Below are positions 25,087 to 32,347 of a stretch of DNA of 32,347 bases, in pieces. Position 1 is the stretch's first letter. Every line of letters starts with the position of its first letter. A program made the position numbers and the translations under genes. Location of the stretch: NCBI GenBank assembly GCA_902515775.1, contig CABXVU010000003.1, forward strand, positions 1 to 32,347, read 5' to 3'. The stretch is from an uncultured SAR86 cluster bacterium (GTDB lineage: Bacteria; Pseudomonadota; Gammaproteobacteria; Magnimaribacterales; D2472). Under the pieces are notes generated by a model, which saw only the letters and a list, made by a program, of their open reading frames with translations, was not told the DNA's origin and ran no database searches.

Positions 25087-27897
25087 ATGAAAAAAACCAT
25101 AGTACTTTTTATTATTATTTTTTTAAATGCATTTGGGCAAGATGTTTATGCTGATGGTTCAGTTAACAAGAGTCCAGCAGATAAAAGATCATATAACACC
25201 TTTACACTTAAAAATGGGATTGATGTTATAACTGTTAGTGATCCTGATTTGGTAACTTCTGCAGCAACATTGAGTGTTGGAGTTGGGCAATTTCAAGATC
25301 CTGATAATGCCCAGGGAATTGCTCATTTTCTTGAGCATATGTTATTTATGGGATCAAAAAAATATCCTAAACCTAATGAATATATGCAGTTCATTCAAGA
25401 AAATGGTGGGGACACCAATGCCTTTACTGCCGCAGAGCAAACAACTTACTTATTTTCAATTAATAGTTCAAAATTTGCTGCTGCTCTTGATAGACTTAGT
25501 TCTTCTGTCAAAGATCCTTTATTTGATCCTACTATGGTTGGCAAGGAAATCAATGCAGTTAATTCTGAGTGGCTGCTTAGCAGGCAAAGTGATTCATTTA
25601 TACAACAACGAACAGCTGCTAATACTGGTAATCCTGAGCATCCGAGATTAAAGCTGGGTGTTGGAAATAAAGATACTCTTTCAAGCAACGAAAAAGAACT
25701 TCTTCAACATCTCAATAGCTTTTATGATCAGTATTATTCAGCTAATCTAATGAAGCTTGTTTTGGTGGGCAAGCAAAGTCCTAAAGAGCTCAAGAAATTA
25801 GCAACAAAATATTTTGCAAAAATTAAAAATAATAATGTTGATCGACCACTAACATCAGTTAAGTCTTATCGAAAGCAGGATTTAGGTAAAAATATATTCA
25901 TTAAAAGTAGGGTCAAATCACCCCAATTAGTTATTGAATTTCCTGTAGATAATAATTCTGCATTATGGCGATCTAAGCCTAATGAATATATTGAGATGTT
26001 ATTGAATTCTCAAGAACCTAATTCATTAATGAGTTTTTTAAATGAGGAAGGCTTGATCGAGAATGGTTCAGCAAGTATTGATCCAATACTATGGGGTGCT
26101 GATGGCTCAGCCTTTATCTCTTATACACTTACTGATAAAGGTCTTAATGATAAAAATATTATTATTGAGAATACTTTTCGCTACTTAGATTTAATTAGAG
26201 CTAATGGAATTAAGAAAGAATTTTTTGATGAACTGGCTGGAATCAATCGAATTCAATTTGAAGACTATAGCGCTCCAGATGCTTTAAGCTTGGCAGTTGA
26301 ATTTGCTTTTAATATTTATGATATTCCGTTGAAAAATATTATCGATTATTCATATATCACATCTGATTATAAATCCGATGCTATAGAAAATGTTTTATCA
26401 AAGATGACGCCTCAATCTGCAAGGATATATCATATTAGTCCTGATGAGGAAGTTCAGATAGATCTAAAATATGCTGATGGAGGCTATCAAGTTGCCGATT
26501 TGAATTTCAATAAATATGATTTAAGTATCTTGTTTGCAGATCTTAGTTTGCCTGAGCCTCAAGTTATTAATCTTGACGATTCAGAAGATATCTTATTCAC
26601 CTCATCAGGTCAGTACGATACTCCAAAAAAAATTATTGACCAAAAAGGCGTCCAAGCATTTCTATCTCATACCCAGAACTTCATGGGCAGAGAGAGTGTT
26701 TTGATTATAAATCTTAAATCATCTGTTCCTTCCAGTAGCGCTCAAAATTTAACTTATGCTTTTATTTCAAATGCCGTTTTTAGAAAAAAGCATCGATTGA
26801 TCTTTCAAAGAGCCTTTCAACGTAATGGCGTTAGCATTTTTGCTAATTATGATCCTGATGGTAACGCGACTTTTGGATTACTTGGGAGGAAGTCAACTCA
26901 AATAAAGCATGCTTCAGAACTTTTAACAAAATTTGCAAATTTTCAATATACAGAGCGTGATCTTAAAGATGGCGTAAAGGCTTTAAGGGATTCGTTTGAT
27001 AGTATTTCTGAACAAGGTATCCCTGCTCAGCTTGGTTATTATGCTGCCACCGCAACTAAACAAGGGCCTTTCTTTTTCTCTAAGAATGAAATATCAGCTG
27101 CCCTTGATATGGCAACCTTAGAGGGACTAACAAATTTTCACAATGAATATATAGCTTCAATATTCATTGATATTTTTTCGCATGGAATTGAAAGTCCAGA
27201 AAAAATTGTAAGTTTTGCAAATAAAATGCGAGGTGTATATGGAGATACTACTCAGTTAACACCTTGGAAAATGGAAAATAATTTTAAAGTTACAGCTGGA
27301 ACAGGAAAAGTGACTAAAGTTACTACACCAAAAGATGGAGTTGGCATGACTGATATTTATATTTATCCTGAAAAATCACTAAAGATAGAAGCACAATTCG
27401 CCATGATTAATAAATTATTCAGCCCTTCATTTTTCAATGAGTTGAGATCAAACCAACAACTTGGCTATTCAGTTTTTAGTTTAGATTATGATATCCATGA
27501 TTATCCAGTCATTGGCATGACTATAGTAAGTGACAATACAAAACTTCAGGATATAAAGGAAAAAATGATGGAGTTTCAGTATGGTTTTGCTGCTGCACTT
27601 GAAAATATTGATAGCAAGACAATCAAGAATGTAAAAACAGCACTTTTAGAGGATCTTAACCAGAAGCCAGAAAATATTTATGTAGAAGTTTCTTCACTAC
27701 TTAATGATTGGGAAGAGGGAAACTATGATTTTGATTCTAAAAAAACAAGAATTAAACATATTGCAAACACTTCTAAGCAGGATCTCGTAAATCTAAATAA
27801 TAAATTTATCCTAGATGGTGAATTTATGAATGTAACTGTCCAGATTCGTGGCAATGATTTTCGCGATACATCATATTTTTCATGGGAAAACTTTTGA
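25087..27897 (+). CDS. Exported M16 (pitrilysin/insulinase-type) zinc peptidase
   Basis: This is a zinc metallopeptidase of 936 residues, the single-chain pitrilysin size, which closes around and cleaves peptides and small proteins. The signal peptide runs to about VYADG (24). The inverted zinc motif HFLEH is His80-Glu83-His84, and the third ligand Glu161 in NAVNSEW lies 77 residues on, exactly as in pitrilysin. KYPKPNEYMQFIQENGGDTNAFT is split around residues 92-113, and the C-terminal inactive half keeps the NELRSNQQLGYSVFS segment that helps shape the active site. It should degrade imported peptides in the periplasm. A TonB receptor two genes upstream recalls the receptor/M16 protease pairing of the ferredoxin-uptake (Fus) system, though similarity of role is inferred. 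Confidence 0.93.
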   Translation: MKKTIVLFIIIFLNAFGQDVYADGSVNKSPADKRSYNTFTLKNGIDVITVSDPDLVTSAATLSVGVGQFQDPDNAQGIAHFLEHMLFMGSKKYPKPNEYMQFIQENGGDTNAFTAAEQTTYLFSINSSKFAAALDRLSSSVKDPLFDPTMVGKEINAVNSEWLLSRQSDSFIQQRTAANTGNPEHPRLKLGVGNKDTLSSNEKELLQHLNSFYDQYYSANLMKLVLVGKQSPKELKKLATKYFAKIKNNNVDRPLTSVKSYRKQDLGKNIFIKSRVKSPQLVIEFPVDNNSALWRSKPNEYIEMLLNSQEPNSLMSFLNEEGLIENGSASIDPILWGADGSAFISYTLTDKGLNDKNIIIENTFRYLDLIRANGIKKEFFDELAGINRIQFEDYSAPDALSLAVEFAFNIYDIPLKNIIDYSYITSDYKSDAIENVLSKMTPQSARIYHISPDEEVQIDLKYADGGYQVADLNFNKYDLSILFADLSLPEPQVINLDDSEDILFTSSGQYDTPKKIIDQKGVQAFLSHTQNFMGRESVLIINLKSSVPSSSAQNLTYAFISNAVFRKKHRLIFQRAFQRNGVSIFANYDPDGNATFGLLGRKSTQIKHASELLTKFANFQYTERDLKDGVKALRDSFDSISEQGIPAQLGYYAATATKQGPFFFSKNEISAALDMATLEGLTNFHNEYIASIFIDIFSHGIESPEKIVSFANKMRGVYGDTTQLTPWKMENNFKVTAGTGKVTKVTTPKDGVGMTDIYIYPEKSLKIEAQFAMINKLFSPSFFNELRSNQQLGYSVFSLDYDIHDYPVIGMTIVSDNTKLQDIKEKMMEFQYGFAAALENIDSKTIKNVKTALLEDLNQKPENIYVEVSSLLNDWEEGNYDFDSKKTRIKHIANTSKQDLVNLNNKFILDGEFMNVTVQIRGNDFRDTSYFSWENF

Positions 27898-27957
27898 TTC
27901 GTAAAATATAATATATTTTTTCTATAACTTTCAATGAGCATGCGCTAGATTAAACCT

Positions 27958-29037
27958 ATGAAAATTGGAGTACCGGCAGAAGTAAAAAATAATGAAAATA
28001 GGGTAGGTCTTACACCTAATTCGGTTAAATATTTATCGAATCTAGGTCATTCTATTTATGTTCAATCCAATGCAGGAAATTCAATCGGATTTTCTGATAG
28101 TCTATATCATGAATCCGGAGCCATAATACTTAAAGAAGCTGCAGAAGTTTTTTATAATGCAGATCTTATTATCAAAGTTAAGGAGCCTGTTCATGAAGAG
28201 CTTGAATTTTTACGAGATGATCTTGGACTATTCACTTATCTTCATTTAGCAGGTAATTCAACCCAAGCTAAAAAATTACTTGAAACTGGAGTGACTGGTA
28301 TTGCATATGAAACAGTAACTGCATCAGATGGCTCTCTTCCTTTATTAGCTCCCATGAGTGCAATTGCTGGGCAATTAAGCATAGTAGTCGGCTCATATCA
28401 TCTTCTTAAGCCTTATAATGGAAGAGGTACTTTGATAAGTAACATCGATCCAAGAATAGTTACTGTTATTGGAGCTGGAGTAGCGGGAAAAGAAGCAATT
28501 GCTAAAGCAATATTAAATCATGCTGAAGTTAAAATCATTGATTTAGATCAGTCAGTTTTAGATGATCTAAAAAAAATTTATGGGGATGAAAATGTTGAAT
28601 ATATTTTATCAACCCCTGATTCAATTCAAGACGCCGTAAGCGTTTCTGATCTTGTAATTGGCTCTGTGTATGTTGTTGGCAAAGAAGCTCCAAAGGTAAT
28701 TAAAAAAGATATGCTAAAGAATATGGTTGATGGGAGCGTTATGGTCGATATTTCTATTGATCAAGGCGGATGTTTTGAGACGAGTAAACCTACCGATCAT
28801 GATAATCCAACTTTTGTGCATGATGGAATCCTGCACTATTGTGTTACAAATATGCCAGGAGCTGTTCCATTGACTGCATCCAATGCTCTAAATAAAGCAA
28901 CTCTACCTTTTATAAAGGAAATTGCAGAAAAGGGCATCATTAATGCATTGGATGAAAATAAACATTTGTTAAATGGACTAAATATTCAAAACGGAAAAGT
29001 AATTCATCCTGGTGTAAAAGAATCTTTAAATATATAG
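27958..29037 (+). CDS. ald: Alanine dehydrogenase
   Basis: This cytoplasmic NAD-dependent enzyme turns L-alanine into pyruvate and ammonia, or the reverse. The 359 residues are slightly short of the usual 371. Substrate residues are in place: Arg15 in NRVGLTP, Lys75 in IKVKEP, His96 in YLHLAG. The nucleotide-binding glycine motif is VIGAGVAGKEA (170-180), and Asp268 lies in SIDQGGCFE; the block MSAIAGQLS (133-141) is also conserved. N-terminal MKIGVPAEVKNNENR fixes the start. It is on the same strand as the peptidase gene, 60 bases downstream, and could use alanine released from imported peptides. The convergent oxidoreductase gene ends four bases after its stop, with no terminator seen. Confidence 0.95.
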   Translation: MKIGVPAEVKNNENRVGLTPNSVKYLSNLGHSIYVQSNAGNSIGFSDSLYHESGAIILKEAAEVFYNADLIIKVKEPVHEELEFLRDDLGLFTYLHLAGNSTQAKKLLETGVTGIAYETVTASDGSLPLLAPMSAIAGQLSIVVGSYHLLKPYNGRGTLISNIDPRIVTVIGAGVAGKEAIAKAILNHAEVKIIDLDQSVLDDLKKIYGDENVEYILSTPDSIQDAVSVSDLVIGSVYVVGKEAPKVIKKDMLKNMVDGSVMVDISIDQGGCFETSKPTDHDNPTFVHDGILHYCVTNMPGAVPLTASNALNKATLPFIKEIAEKGIINALDENKHLLNGLNIQNGKVIHPGVKESLNI

Positions 29038-29041
29038 ACTG

Positions 29042-30994
29042 CTATTTAAAGTAACTCACGGCATCTTTAGCAGTTTGAGGCAAATAGGCTAACCCATGCT
29101 TTGAATCACCAATTGTTTCAAGGTTATTTAAATTAACTTTAGATTTAAAAGTAGCATCAAGTGTAATATCAAATTCTCTTTCCAAGTATTCCTTTTCAGA
29201 AATTACAGGAACTTGATTTGCTAGTTCGTCTAAAATTTTCCATCTCAACACAACCGGCATTGAGCCTCCTAAAGGCTCACTGTTCTTAACTAAAAAAACG
29301 TTAATCCCAATTGAGCTTAAAAAAGAGGCTAAATGAAGTTGAATGGTATCTGTGCCAAGGATGGCACAATCAGCATAATTTTTTTCTTTAATAGCATGTT
29401 TTATAGAATTAATATCACCATTTGCGCCAATGATAAACGGTTGCAACCAAGATTGAATATTAATTGCGCCAGCAAGGGACGAGGATGGAACTCCTCCTGA
29501 TGCAATAATAATTTTTTGATCATTTGAAAGCTTCTTTTCAATTTCATCAGCTGAGATTTCGCTATTTAGATGCAAGTCAATTAATTTATTTTTAACAGAG
29601 GCTTGATAATATTTTAATAATTGTCTGTAAGGCTCATAAATTAAAGATGCTCCAATTAAATTGCCACCAATAAATGCTTTTCTTTCGTGTATTGAAACCT
29701 TTATATTTCTTTTTGCAGCTTGAAGCGCAAGTTCCAATCCAGCAGGTCCGGCACCGATAATTTCTAAGTCTTTTTGAGAAAATTTTTTGTCTTTTTTTCC
29801 TAATCCAACATCGGATGCACATACCATTTTTCCATTAAGAAAAATTCTGCTAACACACTGATAAGAATATTGGCATGGTTTAATTTTATCTTGTTCGTCA
29901 TTGATTAATTTATTTGGTAAGTCAGGATCAGCTAAAAGCTTTCTGCCCATGGCAAGAAAATTAAATTTTCCATCTGAAATGTATTTGTCTGCTTTTTGTG
30001 GTTCTATCCTACCTACTGCAATTATTGGAATTTGAACAGTATTTCTTATTAAACCTGTTACTTTCATAAAACCTTCTTTTTTATGATTCAAAGGAGCCTT
30101 TGTAAAATCGGGACCCGATGCAGGATTTGCATAGCTGCTTACATGAATAGCATCAATTCTAGACTCTATATGTTTTGCAATTTCGCATACTTCAGTTGAA
30201 GTAAGACCGTTTTTGATATTAATCTCTTCACCATCCAAGCGAACAATTACTGGAAAATTTCTTGGAACCTTTGTCCTAATTGCATCAATAATTTCATCTA
30301 GAATCCTCACTCTATTTTTCAATGAACCTCCGTATTGATCTGTCCTTAGATTTGTTGCCCTTGAAAGAAAGCTTGAGATTATGTAGCCATGTCCTGCGTG
30401 TATCTCAATACCATCAAGATTCGCTTTGAATGCTCTTTCAGCAGCATCCCTAAACTGCCTAATTACTTTTTCAATATCTTCTTGGTTCATAACTTTAAAG
30501 TTTCCAGCACCCTTAAGATTCGATACAAACTCGTTCATTTCAATAGGAGTTAACTTTTCAACCATACTTTTTCCATATTCAATGTCTCTTGGAGACATTT
30601 CTTTCTGCGAGGGGACCAGGAATGGAACACCAATAGATGCAGCATATGCTGCTTTTGAGCCTCCATGCTTAATTTGGGCAATTACTTTGCAATTGTTTGC
30701 ATGCATTAACTTTACAAATTTCTTATATTTTTCTATCAAACTATTAGATGCTAGAGATAACTCAAGCGGAGTAGCTTGTCCTGCTGGTCTGCTAATCCCT
30801 ACTGAGCCAAGGATTATTCCGGCACATCCTCCTTGGGCTCTGGCAAGAAAATAACTCTCTTGTTTTTTTGAGATTGAACCATCTTTATTGCAAAGATTAT
30901 CCCCCATAGGAGCAAGTAAAATTCTATTTTTAAATTCAAGCTCATTAATTTTGAATGGAGAAAATAATGATTTATATTGTTGATTAGTTTTCAT
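29042..30994 (-). CDS. Flavin/FeS oxidoreductase of the dienoyl-CoA reductase/trimethylamine dehydrogenase family
   Basis: This two-part oxidoreductase has 650 residues. Residues 1-360 are an FMN-binding old-yellow-enzyme barrel (LFSPFKINELEFKNRILLAPM; EIHAGHGYIISSFLSR with His199 and His202; NLRTDQYGGSLKNR). From about 408 comes a flavin/NAD(P)H-binding domain (DLEIIGAGPAGLELALQAA). The linker normally binds a 4Fe-4S cluster through four cysteines. Here the pattern is Cys374, Ser377, Cys380, Cys392, so one ligand is replaced by serine. Such enzymes reduce enoyl-CoA, dienoyl-CoA or enone bonds or oxidise methylamines; which applies is not clear. Divergent from the SnoaL-like gene with only 14 bases between start codons, and no Shine-Dalgarno sequence is visible. 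Confidence 0.85.
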   Translation of the reverse strand: MKTNQQYKSLFSPFKINELEFKNRILLAPMGDNLCNKDGSISKKQESYFLARAQGGCAGIILGSVGISRPAGQATPLELSLASNSLIEKYKKFVKLMHANNCKVIAQIKHGGSKAAYAASIGVPFLVPSQKEMSPRDIEYGKSMVEKLTPIEMNEFVSNLKGAGNFKVMNQEDIEKVIRQFRDAAERAFKANLDGIEIHAGHGYIISSFLSRATNLRTDQYGGSLKNRVRILDEIIDAIRTKVPRNFPVIVRLDGEEINIKNGLTSTEVCEIAKHIESRIDAIHVSSYANPASGPDFTKAPLNHKKEGFMKVTGLIRNTVQIPIIAVGRIEPQKADKYISDGKFNFLAMGRKLLADPDLPNKLINDEQDKIKPCQYSYQCVSRIFLNGKMVCASDVGLGKKDKKFSQKDLEIIGAGPAGLELALQAAKRNIKVSIHERKAFIGGNLIGASLIYEPYRQLLKYYQASVKNKLIDLHLNSEISADEIEKKLSNDQKIIIASGGVPSSSLAGAINIQSWLQPFIIGANGDINSIKHAIKEKNYADCAILGTDTIQLHLASFLSSIGINVFLVKNSEPLGGSMPVVLRWKILDELANQVPVISEKEYLEREFDITLDATFKSKVNLNNLETIGDSKHGLAYLPQTAKDAVSYFK

Positions 30995-31008
30995 TTACGA
31001 GGAAAATT

Positions 31009-31551
31009 ATGAATGATATTAATACTAAAATCCAAGAAATTATTGATAAAGATGCAATAAGAGAGCTTGTGAATATCTATTGTAGAGCAGCTGATCGACA
31101 CGACAATGAACTTATGCGCAGTCTTTATCATGAAGATGCGTTTGATGATCATGGGTCTTTTTTTAAAGGCAAAGCTATGGAGTTTATCGATATGCTTCCC
31201 GAAATTCAAAAACCAATGAACATTCTTCATCATAATGTTACTACCCATAATATTAAGCTTAACGGGGTACGTGCAGAAGGCGAGACATACATTATCGCGT
31301 TTCATCAAGTGCTCTCGGATTCAGGTAATTATGATGTATTGATTGGCGGGAGATATTTTGATGAATATGAGAAAAGAGAAGGCATATGGAAATTTTCTAG
31401 CAGAGCTGTAGATGCAGATTGGGCATATACAGCAGATCCATCAAAGGTAAATTTATCACATCCAATGATTGAAGGTGCAAATATCGGTGCGCCAGATTTT
31501 AGTGATCCATCATATACATATCTTAAGAATTTTAAGAGGGGTGAAAGATAG
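31009..31551 (+). CDS. SnoaL-like (NTF2-fold) protein
   Basis: This 180-residue protein has the cone-shaped NTF2/SnoaL fold used by scytalone-dehydratase-like and steroid-isomerase-like enzymes and by ring-hydroxylase small subunits. The tell-tale N-terminal pattern is KDAIRELVNIYCRAADRHDNELMRSLYHEDAFDDH (split over residues 14-48), followed by HHNVTTHNIKLNG and YFDEYEKREGIWKFSSR. GAGGAAAA precedes the ATG. The reaction is not predictable, but such proteins often accompany aromatic or steroid degradation genes, which fits the neighbouring flavin oxidoreductase and the Rieske oxygenase at the window edge. It converges with thymidine kinase, six bases apart. Confidence 0.82.
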   Translation: MNDINTKIQEIIDKDAIRELVNIYCRAADRHDNELMRSLYHEDAFDDHGSFFKGKAMEFIDMLPEIQKPMNILHHNVTTHNIKLNGVRAEGETYIIAFHQVLSDSGNYDVLIGGRYFDEYEKREGIWKFSSRAVDADWAYTADPSKVNLSHPMIEGANIGAPDFSDPSYTYLKNFKRGER

Positions 31552-31557
31552 CCCAAT

Positions 31558-32139
31558 TTAAATAAGTTGGGTCAGTTCTCTAAAATGTTTTCTACACAAT
31601 ACCTTGTATGAATCATTGCCACCAATTTTAATTTGATCGCCATCTTTAACAATTTTTCCATTTTCATCTAATCTGACTACCATGATTGCTTTTCTTCCAC
31701 AGTGACAAACTGTCTTTAATTCAATAAAGTTATCTGCTAATGCAAGTAATTCAGAGCTTCCTTCAAAAAGATTACCTTGAAAATCAGTACGAATTCCATA
31801 ACACATTGCCGGGATGTTGAGCTCATCGCTTACTTTACATATTTGCCTAATTTGTTCTCTTGATAGAAATTGAACTTCATCAATTAAAATACAACTAATT
31901 GATTTAGCTAATTGTTTTTGAGAAACATAATTAAAAAAATTGAAATTACTATCAACCGAAACAGCATCAGCTTTTAAGCCAATTCTTGAGTGAATTTTTC
32001 CATTATTTTTTTCTGCATCAATTTTAGGAAGAAATAAGAGAGTCTCCATTCCTCTCTCGTAATAATTGTAATTAGATTGAAGCAAGGCAGTGGATTTGCC
32101 TGCATTCATGGTTGAGTAAAAAAAGTGAACTTTTGCCAA
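31558..32139 (-). CDS. tdk: Thymidine kinase (TK1 type)
   Basis: This salvage enzyme phosphorylates thymidine to dTMP using ATP in the cytoplasm. The 193 residues are a little shorter than the Escherichia coli enzyme. The P-loop is STMNAGKST (9-17), the catalytic Glu88 is in IDEVQFL, and the zinc-holding residues are Cys145 and Cys147 (VCHCGRKA) with Cys182 and His185 (LCRKHF). The start follows the upstream Rieske gene by three bases, so the two are probably co-transcribed even though their functions appear unrelated. Confidence 0.95.
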   Translation of the reverse strand: MAKVHFFYSTMNAGKSTALLQSNYNYYERGMETLLFLPKIDAEKNNGKIHSRIGLKADAVSVDSNFNFFNYVSQKQLAKSISCILIDEVQFLSREQIRQICKVSDELNIPAMCYGIRTDFQGNLFEGSSELLALADNFIELKTVCHCGRKAIMVVRLDENGKIVKDGDQIKIGGNDSYKVLCRKHFRELTQLI

Positions 32140-32142
32140 AGA

Positions 32143-32346
32143 TTAGTTTTGCAATGGCACAGAATAAAACTGACTAACCCATTTACGAAATTTATTAATT
32201 GGACCATCTCCATCGCAAAGAATAGGATCTGAAACATAGCTTTTATTATCCCAGATAGGCATATCATCTAATACTCCATTTGCTATACCATCAATAATTG
32301 CCATTCCAAGTTCATCTTCGATATCTTTAGAAACTCTCATTGACCA
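32143..32346 (-). CDS. Rieske oxygenase, KshA-like, C-terminal end only
   Basis: Only the last 68 residues are in the window; the frame stays open to the right edge (two codons, Trp-Ser, precede the ATG at 32340, which is therefore probably internal). The tail DDMPIWDNKSYVSDPILCDG followed by DGPINKFRKWVSQFYS is characteristic of 3-ketosteroid 9-alpha-hydroxylase oxygenase and related Rieske sterol-modifying oxygenases. The Rieske cluster and mononuclear iron site lie in the missing part. The substrate is therefore open; a steroid or another alicyclic or aromatic compound is likely for this subfamily. Thymidine kinase follows three bases later. Confidence 0.72.
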   Translation of the reverse strand, partial: WSMRVSKDIEDELGMAIIDGIANGVLDDMPIWDNKSYVSDPILCDGDGPINKFRKWVSQFYSVPLQN

Positions 32347-32347
32347 T

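Noticed and set aside
30426-30854. Plus-strand open frame of 142 codons
   Set aside because: It lies wholly antisense to the conserved flavin oxidoreductase, shows no family motif and has low-complexity hydrophobic/Ser content typical of a shadow frame.
31552-31571. Inverted repeat CCCAA/TTGGG between the SnoaL-like gene and tdk as a terminator
   Set aside because: Only five pairs around a ten-base loop and no T run on either strand; too weak to call.
1-32347. CRISPR arrays, insertion sequences, phage genes or defence systems
   Set aside because: No regularly spaced repeats, transposase or integrase motifs, or recognisable defence proteins were found on either strand.

Overview
The window is AT-rich (by eye about one third G+C) and almost entirely coding. 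The largest gap between genes is about 165 bases, and several genes overlap. The gene content is Gram-negative: two TonB-dependent receptors, a lipoprotein murein transglycosylase, a periplasmic gamma-glutamyltransferase and an exported M16 peptidase. Divergent mltD next to rnhA-dnaQ is a gammaproteobacterial arrangement. Low G+C, tight packing, TonB-dependent receptors and lipid or steroid-type oxidation genes together suggest a streamlined marine gammaproteobacterium, possibly SAR86-like. That lineage call is inference; no ribosomal RNA gene or other phylogenetic marker was compared.

Layout. (1) 1-3272, plus strand: peptide ABC importer genes oppA (5' end cut off), oppB and oppC. (2) 3269-4720, minus: mltD. 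(3) 4871-7394, plus: rnhA-dnaQ-gltX, coupled by ATGA overlaps. (4) 7391-17842, minus: a run of seven genes, read in the order thiolase-like protein, exported M20 amidohydrolase, TonB receptor, a terminator, alpha/beta-hydrolase-like protein lacking its nucleophile serine, DASS anion transporter, gamma-glutamyltransferase, EthD-like protein. (5) 17906-17981, plus: tRNA-Ala(GGC), followed on the minus strand by an alternative oxidase. (6) 18658-29037, plus: SGNH-like hydrolase, second TonB receptor with a strong terminator, a DUF305-LVIVD fusion protein, an M16 (pitrilysin-type) peptidase and alanine dehydrogenase. (7) 29042-32347: flavin/FeS oxidoreductase (minus), SnoaL-like protein (plus), thymidine kinase (minus) and the C-terminal end of a KshA-like Rieske oxygenase (minus).

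Taken together, much of the window concerns scavenging organic nitrogen and carbon from outside: outer-membrane receptors, periplasmic peptidases and amidohydrolases, a peptide permease, a dicarboxylate-type carrier and alanine dehydrogenase. The other theme is lipid or steroid-type redox chemistry and a branched respiratory chain. The most interesting items are the minus-strand locus that may release glutamate from gamma-glutamyl or aminobenzoyl-glutamate-like compounds, the TonB receptor/DUF305-LVIVD/M16 peptidase neighbourhood, the alternative oxidase, and two enzymes that each lack one key residue. I saw no CRISPR array, insertion sequence, integrase, rRNA or replication origin.
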